From positions 5,147,673 to 5,211,672 of the forward strand of contig OX359197.1 in the NCBI GenBank assembly GCA_947172415.1: a stretch of DNA of 64,000 bases, written 5' to 3'. This stretch comes from Chondrosia reniformis (lineage: Eukaryota > Porifera > Demospongiae > Chondrillida > Chondrillidae). Shown here in pieces: positions 25,413-36,000 of the stretch; position 1 is the stretch's first letter, and the number at the start of each line of letters is the position of its first letter. The notes under the pieces are model-generated. The model was not told where the DNA came from and made no database searches. It saw only the letters and a program-made list of their open reading frames with translations. The position numbers and the translations under genes are program-made.

Positions 25413-27203
25413 TAGTGCCATTTTGATTTCTATTTCCACAGCCTAGTTTCTTCTCCAACAAACTACAAAATGAAGAGTTACCATAACAACCAGTTACCAT
25501 GGCAACAAGTCTAATTAAGGGTACCATAACTCTAGTGAAGTAAGTTTAATACTTTTGTGACACACCTCATGGACACACTGAGAGATTTGGACTATTTGGA
25601 CTTTTCCTTCTTCGCCACATACGCATCCTAAGCCAAGCATTCTAGTGGTATGCAAACATTTATTAATACATCATTTTTATATATAATATGTATACCTATA
25701 ATATAGCTTTTGATTTTAATGCAAATTTGCAATTAATAAACCTCAGTTGGTTTAAATAAATATATAAGCTATGTACATTGTACATGTATATTTAATTTGA
25801 GTCGTGGTATATTGTGTGTACAATATTCATCTAATGGTCTATTTAAGCTCATGAGATACTAGACTGCAGTTCCTAGGTTTTTCATTAATGTGAACAGATC
25901 CAGTCTCTTTAAGGAGTCTCAGTTAACAACAACAGCAGTTTGATGCATATATATACGTACCTCAATAAGAAGCCAAGGCCACAAGGTTTCATTACATATG
26001 TACATCCATACATATATAATTAGTGGGTTTATAGACTATTTTGTAACAAAGGCATTAAGTAGTTTATGTTATATTAAGACTTTACCCATATGTGCAAGTT
26101 AGTGAAACTTTACCATCTTAGCTCACATTTAATTAACTGAGACCCCATAAGATGATTGGCTCTTTTAGGAATTTAAAGTATATAACGGATGGCATCTACA
26201 GTCTTTAAGGGGTGAAAATGTAATTGATAAACATGTGGTCTAGCTTATTCTTTACATACAGAAATTGTCAATGAATACCCCTATGTACACATAATACCTT
26301 CAATATAATTATAATTGTACTATTCAGACATGAATAGTACAATTATAATTATATAATTCATAAGGATACATGTATGTTTAAAGTGAAATTATAAGTATGA
26401 ATAATAATGTATAATGAGACTAAGTTAGAAACATCTGTATGTATCTGAATGGATGTAAACAAGTTCATGATTGTATATAATCATCGCTACTTCTACTATC
26501 ATGATGCACCCAAATATAAGTAGAAGTGATGAGTATGCATGGCTAAGTTTCAACATGCCACTTCTGCATGGTTAGCCTTACCATATGATGACTGTCTTGT
26601 TTTGTTACTTTTCTAGATGCATGTGTTAATCACTGTTGTAGATACTACCATCGATCCCTACTTTTAACTTGATTTTTTGAATGTTTTTAACTTGTATTTC
26701 TACATGCACGCATCTTTAACAAAAAAATATGAAATATATAATATAAGAATCTATATAAAAACAATGATAATGCAAAGAAATGTATGTAAAATGCTCAGAA
26801 ATCAAAGGGTATACTCCAAGAATTTGGTTAAATATTGATAATAAAGTGAATGTGTTAAATGTACAATCTCTCTAAACCAAGGACCAATAAGTGGATATCT
26901 TGTATCATATAGACCACATCCTAGGTGTATATATCACCCAGGCAATATGAGTATCAATCTGGATGCAATTATATATTTTCAATAAGCTATACTATAGGCT
27001 CTTTCTGTGTTACACTGGGATATCTCCATGATCGTTGTAACATACACCTCAAAAGTTAGGGTTTAACCTACTACAAATATAGATCTAAAGTTAACAGAAA
27101 CTAAAATTGGACACTGTATTTTGGTATGTATATATAAGAGACTATATATAAAGTGTTATATATGTACTATTCTGCAAGGAGAAATAACTGTAACCTTGCA
27201 GAT

Positions 27204-30200
27204 ATGACCCGTCTGTACTTAACGTTATTTCTTGTGTCACTATCAGTGAACTACTCTGCCATTACAGGTCAACCTGTCTGGAAAAGCTTCTGGGTGACTC
27301 CTGAGAATGATCAGCAATGCAACCAAAGATTACCTTGCAACACAGTAGAGGGTTATCAACGAGAGAATAAATCTATTTTTTCAGCACCTAATTCTGAGTG
27401 GAATTTTCTCAATGGTTATCATTACGTAAAGGATAATATCCAAATTCAGTCAACTGGCAATATAATTTGGAAGGGAGTAGGTAATCAATGTGTGATAAGC
27501 TTCTCTTCTACATCCCAGTGGTCACTTGACATTGTGGAGAGTTACAATATTGTATTTCATAATTTAATACTTGTAGCTTCTTTTGGTAAACGAAAAATGA
27601 CTATAGGTGCAACAACAAATGTAACATTGGATAAAATTCAAGTAAAAATCAATTCTTTGATTATCAGCAATCCTAAGGGAATGTATTTTTTTAATCAAAG
27701 TGAATTCAGTAACGTAAATGTCTCTGTTAATGGTTACCGCTTTCTTAGCTTCTTTGAAGAGTCTAGATCTTACTTTAATTTTTCGATTAAAGAAGTTCAA
27801 GTCACTGGTCATTTTGCTTTCTCCTACCCAGCCTTGCCAAATGATATTGGAGGATATCATACTGTTAATTTAACTGTTGATAATAGTCATTTCCTGTCAG
27901 GGACTACCTTTACATTTCATAGTTATCCAGTGAAAAGTGCCAAATTGATGTTGTTCAATAGTGTATTTTTAGGTGATATTGAATTCAGGTTTTCCATTTT
28001 ACCCTTTTTTGAAACGAATGTTGACACAAATCCAGTTTTAGATATACATTTAGATAGGTGTGACATCCGCAACAGTAAACAAGAAACTATTTTTCTACTA
28101 ATATTAATATATGGAACTAAGTCTTCTTCAAAGGTGCAGGTTAAACGTTATATCATTCCAAAGCTTACAATAACTGATAGTCATTTCCAAGGTGTAGCTG
28201 TAGCAGTTAGAAACCTTGCTCTCCTAACTCAAATCTCACAAGAGACTTTTCTAAAATTTGAGAGATGCATTTTTACTGAATTTGTTTTTCGGGAATCCAT
28301 AAATGAATATATTAACAATAAACAAATAGAACATGCCAATTATAATTATGTAATTATTTTAAGAGATTTGTGGTTCCCTGTCATTCTGTCCAACTCCAGG
28401 ATTATTGACAACAAGGGAGGTGCCATATTTCTATCTAATAGCCAGCTCCTTTTAAGAGGGAATAATTTCATTGAGAGGAATGGTGATTGGACGACAGACG
28501 ATGATGAAGGGGATTTTATCATATATTATGGAATTGTTTGTCTTATAGCCTCTTCTAAACTTTTATTGGAAAATAATTCAAAATTGGAAGTAAAGAATAA
28601 TACTGCATGGAACTTTGGTGGTATAGCGCTACCACCACTGGAATTAATCTATGGGGATTTTTATACATCATACAATCAAGACCTCCTTTTTAATTGTCTT
28701 TTGAGAGAGGAAGATAACAACTTGTGTAGTGGTCTGTGCTTTTTTCAGCTATTTGACGAGCAGGGAAATTTTCTGTTTAGCCAAGACATATCTCAGTTTA
28801 GCGGAAAAGTAATTTTGAAGAATAACACTGTGTGGGAGGAAATTGAAATTCTACAGTATAACAATACAATTATACCTCATCCACAGCTATTCAATGGTCA
28901 CCTTTTGAATTGTATTCTTCAAACCAAAAGTCACGTGAGAATGCCTGCAATCCTTCCTCTCATTAAAAGCATCTTTCAGTTGCCATCTTGGAAACCTCAC
29001 GATATCTCTTCTTTGCCTTACATGTGTCTTTGTGATGAGCATAACTTGGGAAACAAAGTATTGTGGGACTGTAATGGACACGGGAAATTAGTAGCTCCCC
29101 CAGGAGAGATTATAAAAATATACTTTGCTGTTGTGAAGGATGTTGATAGACTCTTTCGTATAAATAGTGTGAGTTTATTTTACAATGAAGACCATACCAC
29201 AATTCAGTTTCCAAAGTTAACTAACCAATGCTATGAAGTAAATATCCCATATCATATCGTAGATGATATTGTTTCTCTGAGAACTGCTATAAATACAACA
29301 CACGATATAATGAACCAAAGAAATGAATATTATCCCACAATCCATATCAAAATAATTAGATGTCCTGTTGGTTTAATAGGAAATATTAATTCAACTTGTA
29401 CATGTGTTGAGCCTTTGATAGACCAAGGCTTCATGTGTGCTTCACAGCACTGGAAGGAAGCATTATTTACGCAGAAGAAGGACAATTACTGGATTGGGTT
29501 GGATTCAACGGAGAATTCTACTGATAAGTTGTTATTTTCTGACTACTGCCTACCTTTCTATTGTAACAACATTCTGAACACCGAAGGAGTTACCTTGAAG
29601 ATTGGAAGTCCGTCTTCACATATACAATGCAACTCTAAAGGAAATCATGTGGGTTTCATGTGTGGCGAGTGCATACAAGGACACAGCACAGTTTTTGGTG
29701 GTTACAAATGCTACCAATGCCACGGACCATGGTATCTGCTTTTCATACCTTTATATGGTCTACTGGGATTGGTACTGATAGCTCTGTTATTCCTCTTTAA
29801 TTTGACTATTGTGCAAGGAACTATTAATGGGATCAGTTTGTATGCCAACATTATTTATCTATATGATGATTACCTCGTGCAAAATGCTGGACAACCTTTT
29901 TACAGTATTACTTCAATTTTAAATTTTGGTCTTGGAATTGACAGTTGCTTCTATGATGGAATGGGATTTTTCGAGAAAGTAATGATTCAGTTAATATTTC
30001 CTATATACCTTTTGATATTGGTGGCACTTATTGTAATTGGAGCACATAAATTTAATTTGAAGATATTCAGAGTTGACTTTATTGCAAAAAGGTCAGTACC
30101 AGTGTTAGCCACATTAATGGTACTTACATATACAAATTTGGTGACTATTGTGGTTCAGGCACTTCGTTTCACAACTGTGTACACTTATGAGGCTAACACA

Positions 30201-31043
30201 CAAAAGCTAAACCAACATCTAGTTTGGCTTTATCAGCCAGCACTCAGGTACTTTGAAGGGAAGCACTTGATTCTGGCTCTTTCATCGCTAATTATTGCTA
30301 TTCTATACCTCATTCCTTTGACAATGATAACACTCTTCGGAGACTGTCTAAGAAGGAATTGTATTCGCAGTTTGTGGTTTAGTCATTTCCTTGATGTCTT
30401 TCATGGTGCATATCGCTGGCCACTTGGTTTCTGGTTAGGATTGAGATTATTAATAAGAGTAATGTTTGTAGCTCTTCTCATCTTTCTATCAAGCGAAATG
30501 TTCAACTTTCTTTTAATTCTCTTTTTCATCAGTTTCTTTTTTGTTCAATGGCTCATTGTAAGACCATTTCATTACAGATTTCACATTAGTCTACAAGTAG
30601 AAAAGAAAGGCTTCAAGAAACAGCTTTCTCAATTGCCCCAAGTACTAGTTGCACCAATGAACAGTGACGCTATTTTTCTTCTACTTGTTGTGCTATTCAG
30701 TGCAATTACTTTGAACACAAATTCTGGTACACATTCAGTCAGTTATGTCTTGCCTTTATTTGCAGCTATCATTCAGATAAGCATTGTATCAGTTTATCAT
30801 GGCTGGATGTACCTACCACTTCCCAAAAGGATAACGCAAAAGTGGGAACAAGTAAGGGAAGAGATTCGTAATAAGACAAAAAGGAAATCACAAGAGCCAC
30901 TTCCACTTTTGGCAGATCCCCAAATAGAACAGTTTCCCTTTCATCATATCAAGTATCTCAGAGCTGGAGTACCAGAAGAGAATAATAGTAGTACTGCAGG
31001 AGACACTGCATCAAGTCAGAAGGAAGCTTGCAATTCAACATAA
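27204..31043 (+). CDS. Large ectodomain + multi-pass membrane protein, copy B (intact)
   Basis: Intronless ORF of 1,279 aa from the ATG at 27204, which opens a signal peptide (MTRLYLTLFLVSLSVNYS). Residues ~25-800 form an extracellular part rich in Asn-glycosylation sequons. It has recurring short runs of the form 'N-hydrophobic-x-hydrophobic-x-N', suggestive of a right-handed beta-helix, but I cannot confirm the fold. A Cys-rich strip (MCGECIQGHSTVFGGYKCYQ) comes directly before the first membrane helix at ~843. About eight hydrophobic segments follow (near 843-868, 925-950, 965-990, 1021-1045, 1071-1117 as two, 1155-1175, 1182-1205), then a charged cytosolic tail. I recall similar 'TIVQGTINGISLYANIIYLY' proteins as an expanded uncharacterised family in sponges; no function is known to me. 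Surface receptor or adhesion is a guess from topology. Confidence 0.88.
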   Translation: MTRLYLTLFLVSLSVNYSAITGQPVWKSFWVTPENDQQCNQRLPCNTVEGYQRENKSIFSAPNSEWNFLNGYHYVKDNIQIQSTGNIIWKGVGNQCVISFSSTSQWSLDIVESYNIVFHNLILVASFGKRKMTIGATTNVTLDKIQVKINSLIISNPKGMYFFNQSEFSNVNVSVNGYRFLSFFEESRSYFNFSIKEVQVTGHFAFSYPALPNDIGGYHTVNLTVDNSHFLSGTTFTFHSYPVKSAKLMLFNSVFLGDIEFRFSILPFFETNVDTNPVLDIHLDRCDIRNSKQETIFLLILIYGTKSSSKVQVKRYIIPKLTITDSHFQGVAVAVRNLALLTQISQETFLKFERCIFTEFVFRESINEYINNKQIEHANYNYVIILRDLWFPVILSNSRIIDNKGGAIFLSNSQLLLRGNNFIERNGDWTTDDDEGDFIIYYGIVCLIASSKLLLENNSKLEVKNNTAWNFGGIALPPLELIYGDFYTSYNQDLLFNCLLREEDNNLCSGLCFFQLFDEQGNFLFSQDISQFSGKVILKNNTVWEEIEILQYNNTIIPHPQLFNGHLLNCILQTKSHVRMPAILPLIKSIFQLPSWKPHDISSLPYMCLCDEHNLGNKVLWDCNGHGKLVAPPGEIIKIYFAVVKDVDRLFRINSVSLFYNEDHTTIQFPKLTNQCYEVNIPYHIVDDIVSLRTAINTTHDIMNQRNEYYPTIHIKIIRCPVGLIGNINSTCTCVEPLIDQGFMCASQHWKEALFTQKKDNYWIGLDSTENSTDKLLFSDYCLPFYCNNILNTEGVTLKIGSPSSHIQCNSKGNHVGFMCGECIQGHSTVFGGYKCYQCHGPWYLLFIPLYGLLGLVLIALLFLFNLTIVQGTINGISLYANIIYLYDDYLVQNAGQPFYSITSILNFGLGIDSCFYDGMGFFEKVMIQLIFPIYLLILVALIVIGAHKFNLKIFRVDFIAKRSVPVLATLMVLTYTNLVTIVVQALRFTTVYTYEANTQKLNQHLVWLYQPALRYFEGKHLILALSSLIIAILYLIPLTMITLFGDCLRRNCIRSLWFSHFLDVFHGAYRWPLGFWLGLRLLIRVMFVALLIFLSSEMFNFLLILFFISFFFVQWLIVRPFHYRFHISLQVEKKGFKKQLSQLPQVLVAPMNSDAIFLLLVVLFSAITLNTNSGTHSVSYVLPLFAAIIQISIVSVYHGWMYLPLPKRITQKWEQVREEIRNKTKRKSQEPLPLLADPQIEQFPFHHIKYLRAGVPEENNSSTAGDTASSQKEACNST

Positions 31044-31248
31044 TAACAAATTAAAGAAGTAATGAACTTCACATAGAGCTCTAGCTGCTATACATACATT
31101 TTCGACGTGGTAAAAAAGATCTACAAACTAAACTTAAGAATTTAAACTTATTATTACTTTGATAGTACAAATGCATCATGTACGTATTTCTTATATACTT
31201 TATGTACATTCTTCATGAAGCATGTATGATACTGTATTTTGTTTCCAT

Positions 31249-31254
31249 AATAAA
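31249..31254 (+). terminator. Candidate polyadenylation signal after copy B
   Basis: AATAAA about 206 bp downstream of the stop codon. It lies just outside the duplicated unit, so the first copy does not have it in the same context. Single-motif evidence only. Confidence 0.35.
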
Positions 31255-31490
31255 CCTTTTGTGCATGGTATTCTACATAATATACTGATATTATATACGT
31301 ATAATTAGCCACTATGCTATATAAATAACCTTACAATATGTTGCTAAATTTGGCAACTACATCATTTAAGATGTAGGAAGAGTCACAACACTATATACGT
31401 ATATACATATATATATATACAAATATTTCAAGTATTTGTATACTTGTATCATGTTTGCAAGACTTCATACCATTAATTTGAAGCAGTAAC

Positions 31491-32521
31491 ATGGGAAACT
31501 ACTTTGCCGCTGTTTCTTCATCCTTTGATACTGGAACATATGATCAATACGAGTGGTCACTGATGATCATCTCCTGGATAGTGTTGGTACCAGTTCTATT
31601 TCTCAGTGTCTTCCTGATCATCACTCTGATTGGACCAGGTCAGCTACCAAAGTCTATTAGAATTGTCCTCATCAACATCCTGGTCGCAGTCTTTGCCTTT
31701 GCTGTGATAGGATTGGTCACGTCCACACTCTTCTTTACAAAGTATGACTATCTTCGTGAGATTGGTTTAGCAAAGGTTGATATTCATGTTAAGAATCAGT
31801 CAATTGAATCTTTTACAGCTTGTGTTAATACTTCATACAGGATTATTTTCAGCTATGATGTTTTGGTGTTATTTGGCTATCCCACTATGGTGTCTGTTAC
31901 TTTAGTCTTCATGGCATTCTATGGCATCCTGGTGTACATCTACATAAGATATATGTGTTCTACAAAATTGATATTTTCCCTGTTATCTTCAGTTGCATTT
32001 GGGTGTGGATAATTGTCATTCTAGTCAATGTCCCCACAATCAGTCTATACTTCTCAGTTCCAGTGCTTGCTCCATATGTTGCTCTGTTGATACCTTTGAC
32101 CTTAGCTATACCTGTATACATTATTTCCATTTTCCTACCAATTCGAGCTCTTCATTTCATTAACAAGTCTGTCAGTAATGTAAGAAATGTCAGCTATGGA
32201 AAGGCAATAGCTAAACTGGCACTATTTCAACTAATCAACAATACTATATCATTAAGTGGAAACATTCTAGTGTTTATTCCCGTTATTCAGTATCAAGCAA
32301 TATCTGCTCAATTTAATGATGAATTACGAATTGAATTGCAAAGCATTAAGGGTTTGGGTAACTCTGTGATAGCATTCATAATTGGTGCCATACTTGATGT
32401 TGCGTCGTTACTAGTAACACCAATCCTCTTCATTATTTTCTTGAAACAAGTGAGAGACAATGCTAAGAAGATCCGATGTACACGTGGTCGTGAGAAGAAT
32501 TTTAATCGGCAAAGTACTTAG
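31491..32521 (+). pseudogene. Intronless 7TM protein with one frameshift
   Basis: Two overlapping frames join to give one seven-helix protein of about 340 aa. The first (31491-32012, MGNYFAAVSSSFD...) carries TM1 (WSLMIISWIVLVPVLFLSVF), TM2 (IRIVLINILVAVFAFAVIGL) and TM3 (YPTMVSVTLVFMAFYGILVY). The second frame takes over within ~31950-31975 and supplies TM4 (VIFSCIWVWIIVILVNVP), TM5, TM6 and TM7 (ending PILFIIFLKQV), then a basic tail (IRCTRGREKNF). TM4 is cut by the shift, so the first frame alone would stop with three helices. No GT-AG intron of reasonable size explains the jump. The layout is GPCR-like, but I see no DRY and no clear NPxxY, so the class is unknown. It lies between a multi-TM gene and an adhesion GPCR. 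Recent pseudogene or a one-base sequence error are both possible. Confidence 0.6.
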
Positions 32522-33093
32522 TGATAGATGTATAGTGCATTATTCGAATTCATTCACATATATATTATTCACATATTCTCATTTGCCATATATATATAAT
32601 ACATACATTTGAAAAGTGACTTTGAACAAATTTAAATTTTTCATGATGCCAATATTCATCATCCATTGTATAAGTTTTGTAACTGTGTGTAAGAGTCATT
32701 TAATATTGATTATATAATACCCTATAGCTATACTATGTAATGCTTACCCAGGCTATGTGTGTGGCAAAGATCAATGGATAAGGATTAATGAATATCGTTT
32801 ATTATACAAACTAATATATAGAACCTGGCGCATTAGGCGTGGTAGTTATGCTAATGAAATAAGTAATGGAACACATACATTCATTATGTATATATGATAC
32901 AAATTAATTATAAGGACAGTATAAAACAGTTAAGTCACAAATGCTGCTATATAATAAATTGCAATCTATGCCATGTCCTAAGCGTTGCAATTGGTTACGG
33001 TTGTCTTGTTACAAAGGATAATTATAATGGTCCAGTGGCAGTTACGTTGTCCATGGTTGACCTTAAAGTACACAAACCTAACCTACGTAATAT
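32522..33093. other. Intergenic spacer before adhesion GPCR
   Basis: AT-rich, with no recognisable gene or repeat element. A short open frame (32894-33097) runs into the GPCR start region but has no protein-like composition. Confidence 0.5.
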
Positions 33094-36000
33094 ATGAATA
33101 TATTTATCATGGGGAGGACGATAATAGTAATCTTGCCAGTTTTACTAATTCTTAGTAACTACTCTGTAGCCGTTCCGTACGAGGATTTTATTGGCTATCC
33201 ATTTGGAGAGGAACACGGAGATCAACTCTTTCCTCCAATTTTAGATCATTCAATCCCCATCCTAGTACCGAATGATTCGCTACCATTTGGATTTCCCTTC
33301 TTCGGTGAAAAGTATCCATATATCATTGTTAGTTCTATATATCCGAACTTGACCACTCATATTATTATATATATATACGTATATAGCAGTTGTTTTTTGA
33401 TTAATTTTTTGGAATGACACTTGTTTGTGTTGTAATGATCAGGTAGACTATTATAATGGGTTGCTATATAGTATTATGAATGGTTAGTTATACTTTAAAA
33501 AAGTAATAGGTAGAGTCTAGCTACATACGCAAGTGTTGAAATATCTATTTACACTCTATACAGCTCTAGACCATATTCTTCGCTTTGATAAAATTAGTCA
33601 TGCATGCAATAAATCTTTTTTCCTCTTTATTCCTATAGATGAATGTGCATGGAGCTCTGTCATTCCATCGTGAGCCTATTTCATTTACCACCTACACACC
33701 TAGATCTTTTCCTCTCAATGCAAGTAGTCTTATGTGGCCATGGGCAAGAATGATAGCTCCATATTGGTCAGATGTTGACATTACAGTGCAACCTGGCAGC
33801 ATAACTTATCGAATTTTGTATCCATCAAACAGCAGTGGCCTACTGTCATGTATTAGCCAAATGTCTGGTTTAAAGAATTTTAGAGCTAACTGGGGTCTCA
33901 TTGTAACTTGGAATCGTGTTGGATACTATCAGGAGCACAATGATAAAGTAATGTTGTTTTAATCCACACCTCCTAATAATTCAACCTTTTATAAAAAGAC
34001 ATGAAAATTCTAATACACCATTTTCCTACATGCTATACCTATTCTGTAAAAACGTCTAAAGGGGAGCTGAAGAGAGCTTTGGATGAAGATACAGGAGTCT
34101 CAGGTTCTTCCTTCTTTTCCTTTCTTTCATCTTCTTCTCCACTGGGTCAGACAGCTTGATCTTCTGTGAATCCATATATAATTCATCTAAATCTGCTTAT
34201 AATTACAGTTTGGATGTATATAATACAGTGCAAGTTACAAATACCATCTAAAAATCTCTAAAAATGTGATCTTTAGTAAACAGCCAAATAATCATTCTTT
34301 CATTCTTCTTTTAAAATATGTGACAACATTGTAATTTAATAATTAAGGGTGGATGTAGTGTAATATATTTAAAGCATGGCTTCTTTTTTATTATATATAC
34401 ATGTATACAGTACTATACAATTCTACTATAATTGCAGAATTGGACTTTTACTATGGATTACATTGTGTGTATGTATATACGTACAAGAATAGGCAATCTA
34501 GTGATTATATATATTACATATTTGCACATTGTGTATAGCTTAATACATTTCAAGCAGTTTTAGTAACAGATGGAATCAAATCGGTAACTATATTCAACTA
34601 TGCTGATGATGGTATAAACTGGATTATGACAGACACTGGTGGAGTTTTAGTGGGCTATAATGCGGGAGACAATATTAGATATTTAGAAGTTAATGGATCC
34701 CTCACAGAAAGGATTGCTTTCATTGACGAAATTCCTGGAAATACAGGTGAAATTGGAAAATGGATTTTCAGATTAAATCAAGAGTTTGTGAATATTGGTC
34801 AGTATTCATCAGTCGTAATTGAGAATTGTTGCCTTTATGTATGCATGTGGATAATTGTCTCACTTAGAGGGGCTTTATATATACAACCTAAATTCAGTGT
34901 TTAATAGTTTCTATATAAACAGTGTCCTTTGCAAATGAAGTGCTTTAAATGCATAAGCCCATTAGGCCAATGCCTTCTTATCTTTACACTATATATATGT
35001 ACGTACAGTTGGTGTCACCTCCATGATTTATATATGTTATAATGTGCATTGTTGTTTTTAGGGGCTGCCACAGGCAGCCCCTTATATTGTTTTCATTTGC
35101 CGATTACGTTGTATGGCTTCATGTTACGGAAAGATATATATATATATATATCTATATATATAATACGGGTTGATACGCAACTATTATAACACTTTATTTA
35201 TACGTCGCTATATAATTAATACAGGTTCATATATACGCAACTATTATAATACTTTATAATACTTAATTTATACATCAATACATCGTTTTGCAAATGGCGG
35301 CGTTCAGGAAGCTTTAGTTAACGAAGCTTTTCTGTCGCTATTTATAGTGTTCAGGACACTTAAGCGTCCTCAATCGTTAGTATTACGAATATATATATTA
35401 AATGCCAACGATACGGCCAAGTAGTTCGAGTTGATTCGGGGGGCGGCAGCCCCACGAGTTTTTAGGGGCTGCCTGCGGCAGCCCCTTATATTGTTTTCAT
35501 TTGCCGATTACGTTGTACGGCTTCATGTTACGGAAAGATATATATATAGATATATATATATATATCTATATATATAATACGGGTTCATACGCAACTGTTA
35601 TAACACTTTATTTATACGTCGATATATATTTAATACAGGTTCATATATACGCAACTATTATAATACTTTATAATACTTAATTTATACATCAATACATCGT
35701 TTTGCAAATGGCGGCGTTCAGGAAGCTTTAGTTAACGAAGCTTTTCTGTCGCTATTTATAGTGTTCAGGACACTTAAGCGTCCTCAATCGTTAGTATTAC
35801 GAATATATATATTAAATGCCAACGATACGGCCAAGTAGTTCGAGTTGATTCGGGGGGCGGCAGCCCCACGAGTTTTTAAACTCGAAATACTTGTTTATCT
35901 TCCATAATCCTATATCTATATTAACTCATGCTGTACATAAGACTGCTTATATATATATAATAGTCATTTATTTTATTTAAGAAGTTGTCACAATATAAGT

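Larger units (their letters stand above)
21839..31206. repeat. Segmental tandem duplication, unit 2
   Basis: Second, downstream copy of the unit at 14499-21832, same orientation. It is ~2 kb longer because of an extra segment at 23442-25412. Homology continues through the gene and about 160 bp past its stop codon, ending near 31206. Confidence 0.9.

Noticed and set aside
27564-27860. Minus-strand ORFs inside the tandem genes
   Set aside because: Shadows of the large plus-strand ORF, present in both copies only because the coding strand is conserved.
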